A DNA stretch of 64,000 nucleotides from Epiperipatus broadwayi (lineage: Eukaryota > Onychophora > Udeonychophora > Euonychophora > Peripatidae): positions 8,167,011-8,231,010 of the forward strand of contig JAQFVV010006221.1 in the NCBI GenBank assembly GCA_028023455.1. Reading direction: 5' to 3'. Below the pieces are notes generated by a model. The model did no database searches. It saw only the letters and a list, made by a program, of their open reading frames with translations, and was not told where the DNA came from. How positions within the stretch are numbered: the first letter of the stretch is position 1; each line of letters starts with the position of its first letter. The position numbers were made by a program, and so were the translations under genes. This document shows, piece by piece, positions 46,001-58,299 of this stretch.

Positions 46001-47019
46001 CAATTTAATCATACTAATATATAAATAAATTATACTAGTCCATGCAGATTCAATCGTATTTATATATTTATCAACAATTTTACAGCTTTGAGGTCAATTG
46101 CGCTACACACGAAACGGACTAGTGTATATATATTCCCTCAAAGTAAAACATTCATTTAGCTAATAAATAAATTATGCAATTAGAATGAAAAAATTATAAT
46201 TTCATTGTTATCATACATCATTACTGTTCCAATGTGATTGGACAACCTTATTTTAGTGTATTACACAGTTATAATTTTTTTTCTCAAATCATTGTCAAAC
46301 AAAAACTCCCATTGCTAAAATCTGAATATTCTGCAAACACAGATTTAAATCTATCCACAGAATGTAATTTTTTATAGAGAATATTTCAAGTTATCAATAT
46401 AATTTGACTCAAATTTGCATACCGTTTTATATATTATATATAACATTACATTTATAGATTTTATCAATAGCATCCTTTCCATTAATAATTAACCAATCAG
46501 TGTTTGGTACTACATTGAATGCAACATTAAAATGAAAATTAACACACATTCTTCTATTCATATATGGTAATGAAATTCATATCGTAACTGTGCAATTTTA
46601 ATTATATGCTATTCAAAGTAAAATGCAAACAGCAAACAAAAATGTAAATTCAACAAAGAAAACCATTAAAATTCACAAATGGTAATATTCGGCAGCCATT
46701 TTTATTTCTATGAACAAAGCACATACAAATTACATATATTAATAAAATGTCTTCAGTTTATGCTAAAAGCACATATATTTTAATCTTCCTTTATTATTGT
46801 TTCTGAATTTTATAGTATTTTGCTTAATAAAATATTTTCTAAATGTAAAAGTTTTATAAGATTTTAGAATATTCGTTAAACATTAACATAATTGGGGAGA
46901 TAGTAATTTGTTGAAAAATAAATGAGTCTATTGTTCTAGGAAAAAAAAAAAACAATTTTGCCCAGAGCATATGTTACTACTTACATTATTAAATTGAAAG
47001 GCTGCAAACCTCTCATGCT

Positions 47020-47300
47020 TATTATAATTATAATGCTTATCTGACAGCCAATCAGATGTTAAGATGGTTGTATGTTTGTAATTTAGACTCAGTGAGTTAA
47101 ATGTGAAGATATTTAAAGTTTTACACTTTCAAACCTAAATGCTTAAGACTTGCTTAGATATATAGAAAGACAAGTAAAGAAAAGGGTGGACCACCCTTTT
47201 CTTGTAAAATTCTTTGTCATGTGTTTACGGTTTGAATGTTATTCAGATAGCCATCTTAACATCTGATTGGCTGTCAGATAAGCATTATAATTATTATAAT
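47020..47300. mobile_element. Fold-back element family C, full copy
   Basis: GCTTATCTGACAGCCAATCAGATGTTAAGATGG (47034 on) is mirrored by CCATCTTAACATCTGATTGGCTGTCAGATAAGC (ending 47284), an almost perfect arm of over 30 bp. The centre has GGGTGGACCACCC, itself palindromic. No coding sequence; it is probably a MITE. Confidence 0.85.
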
Positions 47301-49780
47301 GCCATGCTTGATTTTTTGTTTCAAGCTATTGTCTAACTCATATTGACTCCCTTCTATCCTCATGATTAGCATTTCCTGGCCTTCTTGATTAAGAGCTTCA
47401 TCACTTTGATTGATCTTAATCAGTAAGCTCTGCAATGTTGCTATTATAGATTCATTTTGATCATTTTTTGATGTGACAGACTTCATTAACTTCTATTTGC
47501 TGTCCTAACATATCTAAATATTTCTCATTTTCCATAATTTATTTTATATTTAATATTTTAGAAAAAAAAGAACATGATCCCCCTCATCAATTCAATATCT
47601 CAGACCAAAAAAATGAATAACTTGTTTATTCTTTATATGCTGAACCCTGCAAATTAATTAAAATCTCTATTCATACAATTTCAACTCATGCAATATATTC
47701 TTTTTAATATAAAATATAATCACATTATCTTCCAATAGAGATTTGAGTTACCTATCCATAATATTATTAGCTCAACTAATATGTATAAATTTATTTAATA
47801 TTAAAATCAAACTTATATTATGTGTAATATAGAGTAAATTTTATGACTATGTACAAAGGACATTGCTTTATGCTATCATCAACAAATATAAACAGTGAAG
47901 ACTAATGTTTTCCATCTATTTTCCAAAATAACTAAAATACAATACCTTCAATAAAATAAGTTAGCATCAAAATATTTTTCATTATTTTACAGTTATTTTA
48001 TGAGAACTTAATAATATTTATTAGTAATGAACCCACATTCCTCTGGCATTTTACTAACACATAGCACATATCCAGTTATTTTAAAGTCGCAAACATAAAC
48101 TCTCATTATTATATGGCAAGTCCAGGCATCATCATCTGGAACTTTGCCTTCACATACCCTATTTTAGCATATTTATAAAACATTTTATTTATAAGCATTT
48201 TACAACTTTGCTATTGCTCAACTCATGTATTCTTACACCCCTATTTTTCAGAAGACAATTTGATCCACTCTAAATTCAAACCCTTAACAAAGCACAATTA
48301 CAAATTTAAAAATGATCTATTGAGACATTACTCTATTTAATCTAACACTAGTATATACAAAATAGCTTATATTGTGATCATTAATCAAATATTTGAATTC
48401 TATCTATTATTATACAACTCTAAATCTCTTATGGGTCATGGATAAATACTCGAGCACCACATTGGGTGCCAATATGTAAAGGAAAATATTTTATAGCATG
48501 TGAACAATGCTATGGAACACTAATAAAGACTTCCAAAATATAAAAGTAACTAATTTCAAGGAAAACTAATAGTAGTAAAGTAAAATACAATGCTAGTGAA
48601 AACAACACTGCACCATTATCTCATAAGTATCAAGATGCCTTTCTTTGCGATAAGCCAAAATGTAACAGAGAAATTAAGTGTTGTTTACTAAATAGCTTGC
48701 AGATTTGGATAATTATGACTATAACTGAGCAGGGATAGATAGCCTGCAAGTGCCTTATAGATTTGGGCAACTACATATAATAAATAAAATTGTAAACCAA
48801 GTGGTTTTCTCCACTTATGCACTAAATATTTGGGTATTCTAAAATATACCATATAAATGTTTTACTTAGGCAATTAAAATATATAACTAATAAATAAACA
48901 AATAAATATGCTGATTCACAAATGGCTCTGTGGCACTTTAGAACAATGGACTCATGAATTTGTAAAAAGTTCAATGGTCCAGTAATAAGTATCTTGCTTG
49001 GTAAAGAAGAGAAACTTCAATAAATATGGGAGATATAATGAAATATCTTAATTGTAAAATAAATTGTGTAATAAAATAATGTTATAATGATTGATGCAAT
49101 AGACAAATAAAAGTACTTAGATTAATAATATAAATTTATTGAAATAAACATTAATGCATTAAGATGGCTAAGACAAAGATCATAATTCTAATTTACCAAC
49201 TGCAATCTAGTATCTGATAATATATTTTTATAATTTACCTCTATTTTAGATAGCAATTAGTAGATATGGTTTATATTTTAAATTATTAAAGCATACAGTC
49301 ATTAAAGGGTTAATGACAAACTCTTTCTCACAATATAAGAAAATAATGTAGTAAAAGTTTATAATATTGTTAATTTTTTTAAAGAAAGTTATATCTCTCA
49401 TGTTTAAATTATATTGAATGATAAGTAAGATTACAATATATATAAAAATGTCAGTGAAATATATGTGTGTTTTGAAAAGTAGTATATATTTGAAGTTCAG
49501 TAAACAATACATATTCTATTCTAATTATTCTTTATCCATAAAAGTTGACCCATTTTACACTATTTCCTTTGAATGCCAGGAAGCCATGGAACAAAATTTA
49601 GCATCGTTCATGGCTCCACTGCATATGTAAACATATAATGAATTTAAAATATCTCCTTTCGTATCCTGCACTTAACAATTTTTTAACTATTTCAATATTG
49701 AATAATTGATCACTTTATAAAACTTGTACAACATTTTATTTCTAAATAAATTTTTTTTAAATCCATAAGAACTTCCTAAA
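47300..49780. other. AT-rich GALNT intron, no feature recognised
   Basis: A short - strand open frame at 47274-47486 (70 codons, ending in the family C arm) has no known domain. The rest is simple AT-rich sequence without long repeats or splice-flanked exons that I could recognise. Confidence 0.4.
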
Positions 49781-49968
49781 CATCTTATAATTGTCTTATT
49801 ATTATCTTTTCACAAATTGAATTCAAGATATATTATACAAGTTGTCCTTTGAAATAGAACTTCATTTCAAGCCATCTTATAATTGTCTTATTATTTTCTT
49901 TTCACAAATTGAATTCAAGATATATTATACAAGTTGTCCTTTGAAATAGAACTTCATTTCAAGCCATC
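49781..49968 (+). repeat. 92-bp tandem duplication
   Basis: CATCTTATAATTGTCTTATT at 49781 recurs at 49873, and the following 90 bp are almost identical (ATTATC versus ATTTTC). The near identity suggests a recent duplication. It adjoins the PLE fragment on the right, and its second copy ends just before it. Confidence 0.9.
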
Positions 49969-49974
49969 AATTTT

Positions 49975-50185
49975 ATTTAATTTAGTTACAAGAGTTTAAC
50001 TGTAACTGATGATCAACAATAAATATATCATCAATATGTTTAAAATATTTATCTCGTAATATAATAACATGTAACCACAATACATCAACTAAAACAGGTA
50101 AACGTATGGACCAGCCATCTTCCATTCTATACATGAGATTTTCAAAAGTTGCTACCAAATTTGATTAATAAATGTCACTAAATCT
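49975..50185 (-). pseudogene. Penelope-like or LINE RT fragment with IDD motif
   Basis: The - strand reads LVATFENLMYRMEDGWSIRL, a valine/leucine-rich stretch, then KYFKHIDDIFIV. The Y-F-x-x-I/V-DD-I/T-F sequence is the catalytic palm motif of PLE and related RTs. The preceding helix fits the SPxLxxxxME region loosely. Only about 70 codons are preserved. A PLE is likelier than a LINE because other PLEs are common in the window. Confidence 0.55.
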
Positions 50186-50213
50186 TTAATAAATGTTTAA
50201 ACCTATATATTTC

Positions 50214-50318
50214 CTTTTTTTTCATGTGTCATAGCATCGGCAGGAAAGCGAACCCGCTAACCCGGGACAACTGTTTGTAAGGCGGCTGTGCTGACCTTCT
50301 CGACCACCAGTGCTTGAC
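50214..50318 (-). mobile_element. tRNA-Val-like SINE, copy 3
   Basis: On the - strand it runs from GTCAAGCACTGG through the A-box and B-box regions (GGGTTCGCTTTCC) to GACACATG and a run of A. The anticodon loop reads CTTACAA. A few substitutions (for example GAGAAGGTCAGC in the D-arm) show it is an old copy. Confidence 0.75.
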
Positions 50319-50879
50319 TATTTACTTTTTATAAATATAGAAAAATAACATTTTCATATACTTCCTTAATTCTATTTATTTACTTTTTAAATAAACTGTA
50401 ACACTGTAAGTTTTACTTACATAATTATTTTAGGGTGGTAAGAGATTTAATTTTTTTTTATCCAAGGGCAAAATTTAGAGGCGATAATACCAAACAAATG
50501 TTATTTACCTGTCTTAACAAAACACTATTATAATTACATGGACTTTTATCTCAATTTAAAACATTGTTATTTTACTTCAGCTTCCCTCAAAGATTACTGT
50601 ACACAGACTTTACAAAGTCAATCATTTATTATTTCATTCACTTATATAAAAAACATTACAAAATCAAAACATTCCAAATAATATTCCATCTTTTCGTTCT
50701 TTACCTTTTTAGTGTTAAAAATGCGATGCTGTAATTTAATATAGTACAATATACATTATTTACTTATGAAAGATTTGTTTTATCAATATTTCAACTTTGT
50801 CTTGTGTCCATTATATAACTACATATATAAGGGAAAATGTTCTACATTAGTTCATTTATGCTAGATATTCATTTATTTT

Positions 50880-52080
50880 AATTATTATTTTTCATTATCA
50901 TTATCTCTATAGATATATTGAACAACCTCCATACTTCCCCATTCTTTTTAAATTCATATAAATAAAGATACAATAAAAAACAAATAACCCCAGGATGCAT
51001 TTCATGCTGAACTAGCACTCGTCAGTTGGCCCAGGTCACTATTTCCCATATATATCTCTATTATATGAAGAGTATTTATCTATAGTAAATTGTTACATTT
51101 TTATTTACCATTGTCAAACTTACTCCATTCACAATTTTGACTCCATCCACCTCAGATAAATACAATAATGATTATTACTAATCACTTTCCAAACTAGAGA
51201 TTATCTGTAGCACAGATATAAACTTTAAACCTGTTAAAAATTAATATATCTGATTTTTTAATTTTAAACATACACACACATGAAGTTATTCACCTTTCTC
51301 TTTCCCATGTTTCATATCTTTTAAAAAGAATGGGGAAGTATGGACGTTGTTTAATATATCTTTAAAAAGAATGGGGAAGTATGGAGGTTGTTTAATATAT
51401 CTATAAATATATTACACATGGGAAAGAGAAACGTGAATAACACCATATGTGTGTATGTTTAAAATTAAAAAATCAGATATATTAATCTTTAACTGAGGTT
51501 TAAAGTTTATATCTGTGCTAGAGATAGTCTCTAGTTTAGAAAATGATTAGTAATAATCATTATTGTATTTATCAGAGATGGATGGTGTCAAAGTTGTGAG
51601 GGGAGTGATTTTGACAATGGTAAATAAAAATGTAACAATTTACTATAGATAAATACTCTTCATATAATAGAGATATATATGGGAGATAGTGACATGGGCC
51701 AACTGACGAATGCTGGTTCAGCACGAAATGCATCCTGGGATCATTTGTCTTTTGTATCTTTATTTATATGAATTTAAAAAGAATGGGAAAGTATGGAGGT
51801 TGTCTAATATATCTTTAAAAAGAACGGGGGAATATGGAGGTTGTTTAATATATCTATAAAGATATTACACATGGGAAAGAGAAAGGTGTATGTGTATATT
51901 TAAAATTAAAAAAATCAGATATATTAATCTTTAACTGAGGTTTAAAGTTTATATCTGAGTTAGAGATAATCTCTAATTTAGAAAATGATTAGTAATAATC
52001 ATTATTGTATTTATCAGAGATGGATGGTGTCAAAGTTGTGAGGGGAGTGAGTTTGACAATGGTAAATAAAAATGTATCTC
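50880..52080. mobile_element. Large fold-back element family E with 442-bp repeat
   Basis: The left arm (about 50900-51310) is inverted against about 51345-51770; AACCTCCATACTTCCCCATTC on the left faces GAATGGGGAAGTATGGAGGTT on the right. The block AGTTGGCCCAGGTCACTATT faces ATAGTGACATGGGCCAACTG. A second partial copy of the right arm follows at 51775-52075, offset by 442 bp. The GGGGAAGTATGGA(C/G)GTTGTTT unit is itself doubled at 51310-51400 and 51775-51850. No protein is encoded. It looks like a MITE or Foldback-type element that has undergone unequal exchange. Confidence 0.85.
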
Positions 52081-52432
52081 CTACAAAATTTCATTTCGAT
52101 ACAAATTTTATTTCTACCCCACCCCCTCTCTCCACCAGCCATCACCATCGTTACTATAAGATACAAAAGAAGTCCATTTTCTATTCCAGCATCTATCCCT
52201 CCACTATATTTTTTTTTTCTCATTAAAAATATTTTAAACAATTTTTTGTCAATTACATAGTTTTCAGTAACAATTTGGTAAAATAAAATTGGCATATTTA
52301 TAAATGTTTTATAGTTTGGGGAAAACGAAGTATATAATATCCTGAAAATATTTTTTAGCATTTGACTAATTAACTAGATTATATATATGTACGTGAATTG
52401 AAAAATATTAAATATATATATTTTATTGTCCC

Positions 52433-52532
52433 TCCCCCCCCCCATATGTCATAGCATCGGCCGGGAGGCGAACCCACAACCGTCTGCAAACAACTACTTG
52501 CTTGCAAGGCTCTCGGCTAACAACGCTTGACA
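52433..52532 (-). mobile_element. tRNA-Val-like SINE, copy 4 (decayed)
   Basis: The most diverged copy. The - strand starts GTCAAGCGTTG and keeps GGGTTCGCCTCCCGGCC and GACATATG. The middle is rearranged, so the anticodon arm is not clean. The A tail is replaced by a run of G on this strand (C run at 52433-52443). Confidence 0.6.
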
Positions 52533-52612
52533 ATATTTTCAAAAATAAAGCAGCAGTTGAAAAAGCTGTTAAATATATAAAATGAATCTAAATATTTTCT
52601 CTGTTTTATTAA

Positions 52613-52672
52613 TATATAGGGTATATGAGCACAGACTTTCACACGACCCATCACTCTCCACTCTAATAAATT
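52613..52672. repeat. Fold-back family F, copy 3 (outer end only)
   Basis: ATATAGGGTATATGAGCACA then GACTTTCACACGACCCATCA and CTCTCCACTCTA match the 41411 copy almost base for base, then similarity stops abruptly. Confidence 0.75.
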
Positions 52673-53644
52673 TATTTTATTTTAATTCAGCTGTTTGGAT
52701 ATTACGCATTTGAAAAAAAAAAAGTCATTTGTTCTTAAAAACACACATGCAAGCACACGGTGATTAGCAGATGATCTAAATTCATCTCGGAGCCAAATAA
52801 AACACTATTATTATTTCTAGGTGACAAATAGATTACAATTTTCTTTCAGGTAATCAGTCTATAGTTAACCCTGACAGCAGCTGGTCAATAAATTGATATC
52901 TATCTATTATTAGTTATAAAGTAAGATTTCAGATTAATCTGGGTTGGTCGATAAATGTTGATGTCCTGCACTGGTGGGAAAAGAAAGCGTCATGTCTTTG
53001 TGGATGCTAAGATTATAGCTTATTATTACTTTTTAAAATGTTCTCAGTAACATTTAGAAATACATTTTCAGTTTTAATTATTTTACATTTTTCATTATCA
53101 CAGATTTTATAATTTAACAGGTATCAACAAATTAGACAAAAATTTGAATTTTATATGCCCCCATTTTATTTGACCTTCTTTTAATTGAACTGCTGTTTTA
53201 TGAAACTTTATTTTATTAAGTAATCATCTTTTCCCTTATAATATTTTATTAAACTATGGTTATGAAAATACACAAACCCTATTTATAAAACATAATAACA
53301 TCTAGGAAGACACCAACTTATAACACAATCATTTAATGGAAGTGTGTGTGTGCGGGCGCACGGGGGGTAGGGATAAAAAAGAAAATTAGTAATAGGACAA
53401 CAATGAAAGTTCGTTACTCATAATACATTTATATATATGAGTGGCAAATATAATATGCTTAAAAATAATCCTATTAACTTTTATGTTTATACCTACCTAT
53501 CTTGTTTCATCTTTTCTTGTTTATTTATAATCTAATATTCCATGAACCATTTATAATAAAAATAATTTTCTGTTATTATTAATGCACTGCTGAATCAAAA
53601 TCATTTCTGACTTTAATCAGTTTCTCTGGATATATAACAGCTTT

Positions 53645-53830
53645 TCTCCACATCATTTTAGCAAAGTCAACTCACAGATGCCTTTTTTTTTTTCAAGATC
53701 TCTTGTAATACCTTAGAAACCAGTTTAAGACTTCAGTTCATATTATTTAAATAACATGTCTAGCCCAGCTCTCCTTCAATCCTTTAATACTTTCAATAAT
53801 GTTAGATACTTGCTTGCTATGCCACCCATA
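53645..53830 (-). pseudogene. LINE C-terminal fragment
   Basis: The - strand has ESIKGLKESWARHVI followed by RTEVLNWF after a break, corresponding to the IEKIKGLKWSWAGHIARR segment of the copy at 33465. It ends with KMMWRKA, like the K/R-x-x-MWRR of that copy. It is short and frameshifted. Confidence 0.55.
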
Positions 53831-54396
53831 GATTCTAAACCCATAGGCTTCGAAACTAGATTATAAACATTTATGATATGTTCAATCCCAGAAAATGACT
53901 CCTATAAGGATATAAGGAAGCTTAAGTACGTAAGATGGTGTTTAATTAGAACAAATGATATTTGTTTAAATAAAGAGAATTGGCAAATGGTAAAGATCAT
54001 TTGGATATAAATGATCTACAATAAGTAAACAGATTTTCACTGAAGGATGTAGTATTCTTAAAGGGTATGCATATAATACATTTTAAATGAGACTTGATAC
54101 ACTGCATTTAAAACACCACACAGAATATGGCTTGCTGCATTGATTATTATAATGTGATCATATGTGGATCTTAAAATACATCTGCTAACTGATGAGGTTT
54201 ACCAATAGCTAAGATTGTTATTAACAAATTGGTACAGCAATCAATTAAGATTTATTTTTATTAATATCTGATGATAAAAAACTGAGTTGATTCATAATTT
54301 ATGTTTAATGAGTCTGATGCTTTTTTTGATATACACACATGAATCTCTTCTTAGTTTAGAAATATGGAATGAAATTTAAATAATTACAATATATAT

Positions 54397-54847
54397 CAGG
54401 GGTGGCCAACTTTTGTGTTCATAAGATCTACTTTTTATTTTAAAAATGTGTTGCGATCGACTTGTTGTCATAGTCGTAGTCTAAGTGAAGGGAGGTGTGA
54501 AATACTTACTATTTTTATATATCTACCTAGTAAAAAATAACAATTATTTAACGGGCCAAAAAACTCATGTCCGGGGGAATTAAAGCAACATGAGTAATTA
54601 TTAACAATATTTATTAATTCAAATTAGATCAAGATTAAAAATATTTTCAATAATGATACGGCTTAGTGGACTTCACCTATCTAGAATTGAAAAAAAATTT
54701 AGAGCAAAAACAAAAATAACAAAAAAACTTGAAAATCTTGACTTAATTTGTTTTACTCGTTACCCAACAGCTCTTGCCAGATTGGCCTCGCGATTGATCA
54801 AAAAGCGATCGCCTGGTGGATCACGATCGACTTGTTGGACACCCCTG
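54397..54847. mobile_element. Non-autonomous hAT element, 451 bp
   Basis: Termini are CAGGGGTG(G/T)CCAAC inverted repeats, with CGATCGACTTGTTG close to both ends. The element is flanked by perfect 8-bp duplications ATATATAT (54389-54396 and 54848-54855), the hAT target-site length. The interior has no transposase; an open stretch of 111 codons (54653-54988) runs out of the element and has no domain. The termini resemble those of Charlie-type hATs, so a transposase like that at 10450 could have moved it. Confidence 0.88.
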
Positions 54848-55514
54848 ATATATATGAACAATCTTAAAATATTACTTATTTTTGCTCAGTCTCTTACCAT
54901 TATTTCTGTGTTTTATTGTAATAAAATATCAGGCATTTTTAAATTTAACTTCATGATTAATAGTTTTATTTTTACCCCCAATGAGTGACAACACATTTAT
55001 ATGGGTGTGAGTGGTTAAATTTCAAATAAATAAAGGTGATTATGATAAATTTTTATTGTATAGTTAAGTAGCAGTTTATGAAATAACATTATAAAGTTAA
55101 CCAACTTATCTACTGCAAATATTTGGTGAAAAAGTAAAAGTTATGAAGTCAATGCTTGAGTTTAATTTTAAGATACTCCCAGGAGATTTGAATACACAAT
55201 TAGCAGTTCACAGACTAACATAAAAAAGTCTTATGTCATTACAATGATAATAAAAATGAGTAAAGTTGGCAAATGCATATATAACTTTAAAATAGTTAAC
55301 AGTATTATTAACACATAAAAAAAAATCATAAAGAAAGCACAGAGTTATCAGCTGGAGTGATTACTAACCAAATTGAGAACTTATTGGTATAAGGTATACC
55401 CAGTAAATATTTGACGATAAAAGTTTGAAAATGAATCAAATCATTACTTGATTCAAACAAAATTTCAACATAAAGCAATAATCAATAAGGGGGGGGGGAA
55501 GTTATACGAAAATA

Positions 55515-55850
55515 ACAAATATCACATGATCACCATTCTCTATGCTTACACAAGCTGTTTACACAGAAGCTAAACTCTCCATACAGTAGTGCCATTTCAA
55601 AACTTTATAGTTATTTAATAAGGTAAAAGGTGGCTTGGGGGTTGCCTTAGATACTAAGATTTAGGTGCAGTGCTCTCGGATCCAAGACGCATCGCTGATA
55701 AAAGCCACAAGCTGGAAACTAGTTTGGGGATGTTGAATGAGTAGGCACTAGATAAAGATTTCATGCACACATCTTCTTGCATCCATTGATTACTCTGGCT
55801 TGCACTGAATGGCACTACTGTATGAAGAGTTTATCCTCTGTGTAAAATAA
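55515..55850. mobile_element. Fold-back element family A, copy 9
   Basis: It begins AAATATCACATGATCACCAT, has AACTCTCCATACAGTAGTGCC on the left and GGCACTACTGTATGAAGAGTT on the right, and the central CTAAGATTTAGGTGCAGTGC and GGAAACTAGTTTGGGGATGT blocks. The left arm lacks the ATCAATGGATGC block that the right arm keeps. A run of nine G borders it at 55491. Confidence 0.8.
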
Positions 55851-56496
55851 ATAAAGAGAAACTTTAATTAAAGAAATATATAAATTTTAAGGTAGAATTA
55901 AGAAATTATTTACAGAAACTAAGTGGGGAAATATGATAGAAATCATAAAGAAATAAAAAACAAATGGGGGGAACCAGAAAAAAGATATGCTATGACAATA
56001 GTAGATTCAATATCATTGCATTCAGCACAATGAAGAGCATATAAATCAAACTTATGACCTTGCCATAGTATTTTCAGAATAGAGCATTCTTACAGGAACG
56101 TTTTTCTAGTGCTTTTATGTTTCACATCTCATTTCCACATAATAACATTTAGCAAAATAATTATATCACCATGACAAAATATCCTATCTTTAACTTGTTA
56201 AATGCAACAATATACTGAAGTCCATCTTTTTGATTGAAAAGATTCTAAAATATTTTAACTGCTTCACATTTGGCATATTAATTCTGATCCAAGCTAAAAG
56301 TGCTGAATTTTTTTTATCACTATCTGATAAGTTTTCCTTTTTAATATTAAATACAAAATCAAACTTTTATAGATTGCATCTAAAATATATATAAAAAAAA
56401 TTGTAAATGAATCTTTGAGTGGAAAAAATATCACAATCATCAATATATAATAAAATATTTATTTATATAGCGCTATGTTAATAAATTGTAACTGTA

Positions 56497-56580
56497 AATT
56501 AGCGATCAGGCTAAAGCACATGCGCTTTAAAAATCTGTAAAGCACATGTGCATTAGCCTGATCGCTAATTTACAATTACA
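56497..56580. repeat. Short palindrome, family B related
   Basis: GTAAATTAGCGATCAGGCTA is mirrored by TAGCCTGATCGCTAATTTAC, with inner GCACATGCGC/GCACATGTGC. The same GCACATG(C/T)GC..CTTTA block is present in the family B copies at 1545 and 58300. Confidence 0.85.
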
Positions 56581-56614
56581 ATCATCAATATACTATAATC
56601 AATAAGTAATATTT

Positions 56615-56705
56615 ACTGAGGCTATAACCTCGATAATATGCATATAAAATGCGATAGTAGGGACCTCTACAGGTGTTTTAATCACAAGCTTACGCTATGG
56701 AAAAA
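56615..56705. repeat. Family D, single arm
   Basis: TTACTGAGGCTATAACCTCGA through GTAGGGACCTCTACAGGTGTTT to CACAAGCTTACGCTATGGAA matches the left arm of the palindrome at 19680. The second arm is absent: the sequence changes after the position that is the hairpin centre in the other copy. Confidence 0.85.
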
Positions 56706-57376
56706 AAGAGGGGAACCCCTTCTTTACTTCAACCTACTTTCTATTTAAATAGGTGAAGCTGAAGCGCATGAAGCTAGCTGTTCGATACTTCACTGATTAA
56801 GTCCACATTTCTTATTACACATTAATACTCGCGAAATTCTCATTTTAATTCAAATTAAAATCTCACATACTATCTGCTTCATGAAATCACTTCAAAGATA
56901 ACTATCAGAAAATGAAAAATATAAATTTGAAGTTAGTATAAATCCCTGTTTAACATCAATTCAAATGTTATAACATTTTCACAACCAATAATAACACTTC
57001 TTAACATTATGTGGGGGAAAATGATTAGAAAAATTTATAAAATTTTTTTGACTGAGTCAAATGTCTTGACCAAAAAAGCTAAAAGCAACACATAAACAAG
57101 TTTTTGCTTATGATACTTTTCTCGGATTTTCTTGCAACAACAATCACATTTGTAAATCTTTTTTTGATTCTCTAAAACCACACTACTTCTGGTAACACTC
57201 ATTCATTGCTGGAAGTAGTCTATTGACAAAATGTTTAGTTTTAGAAACTGGAACAATGGAAACATATTTAGAATCAATATATACTTCATCTCTTATTAAA
57301 CTTATGTATATGCTACTGATATCTGGCACACATAAATACACACACATTAATATTTTAACGGGAAATTAATTTATAC

Positions 57377-57505
57377 CTTGGGATCATAGTTCCATAACTG
57401 ATTTCCCTTGGATCCATGACATGGGTAAACAATAACATCGGTTCCTGCATAATCTAAGCATGCTTCATCTCTGCGAATTTCTCCTTCTTTGCTTAAACTC
57501 CAATA
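57377..57505 (-). CDS. Polypeptide N-acetylgalactosaminyltransferase, lectin-domain exon (beta repeat)
   Basis: ppGalNAc-transferases are Golgi type II membrane enzymes that start mucin-type O-glycosylation by moving GalNAc from UDP-GalNAc to Ser/Thr. Their C-terminal ricin B-type lectin domain has three repeats that bind GalNAc on prior glycosites. This exon encodes 43 residues, starting YWSLSKEGEIRRDEACLDYA and ending GNQLWNYDPK. The CLD motif, the Y/F-x-C-H-G motif and the Q-x-W motif (QLW) are the signature of one lectin repeat, best fitting the second. Splice sites on the - strand are a TTTGTTTCAG acceptor (57506 upward) and an AAG|GTATAA donor (57376 downward), both phase 0. The wording GEIRRDEACLDYAG is closest in my memory to the GALNT1/13 and insect Pgant5 group, but I cannot assign the paralogue. 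Upstream exons encoding the catalytic GT-A domain are not in the window. Confidence 0.9.
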
Positions 57506-57779
57506 CTGAAACAAAAGCAAGCATTAACGAATGAAAATATTAAAAATATTAATAAAATTTTTTTCAATAGTAACCATAAAAAAAAGTTTTGCAATCTAAC
57601 TACTTTGCCCCCTCCCCCCACCTTTTTTTTTAAAAAGTGAGATAGATGATCGGAGTTTTAAAAATTGAATGTTAAAACTATTATATTAAAATGAATAAAT
57701 GCACAACTCAAGGTAAATTAAATAAGCACTTAAATGTAAATTGCAATATTTCTATAAATAAATAAATAAATGCTGAATC

Positions 57780-57870
57780 TAATGCCCTAGCTCCTCACTG
57801 AAGAGAGCCATAGCTGGAAACCAGTTGGAGGATGGGGACAATCATAGATAAAGGCTTCAGGTACTTTCTC
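57780..57870. repeat. Distant family A core piece
   Basis: GCTCCTCACTGAAGAGAGCC then AGCTGGAAACCAGTTGGAGG corresponds to the central (non-arm) block of family A, without the arms. It lies 275 bp upstream (on the gene strand) of the GALNT lectin exon. Confidence 0.45.
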
Positions 57871-58299
57871 CTGTAGCATTTATCCTAATAAAATAAAATT
57901 AAAATAAATAAGTAAATATATCAAATAAGTAAATGCTTTGTAATTTTTTTTTTGAGTTGGTGCAAATCTATCTCGTACTGAAACTTCTCAAAGGCAAAAC
58001 TCGCATACTATTTATTGAATAAAAATTTTAGTTTTGATTAGCCATGAACATTATCAAGAAATTAATACTGATTTTTACTACAGGTGCATTGGGAGAATAT
58101 CCGTCTCTAGAATATAAGTTTCTCAGATCGATTCCACTTCTAGTACCTGCTTGTGCTTAAACTTCTTATGAACTTTTAAGCAATAAATCCATTTGTCTAT
58201 TTTACTTAAATTTCTGTATTTTGTTAAATTAATGCCATTTAAAAGTATAAGCTTTAATTCAGACTAATATAAGCATAAATATACAAAGACTGTATAAAG

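Noticed and set aside
52005-52361. Overlapping open frames on both strands
   Set aside because: They begin in the family E repeat and run into low-complexity sequence; no domain or codon bias.
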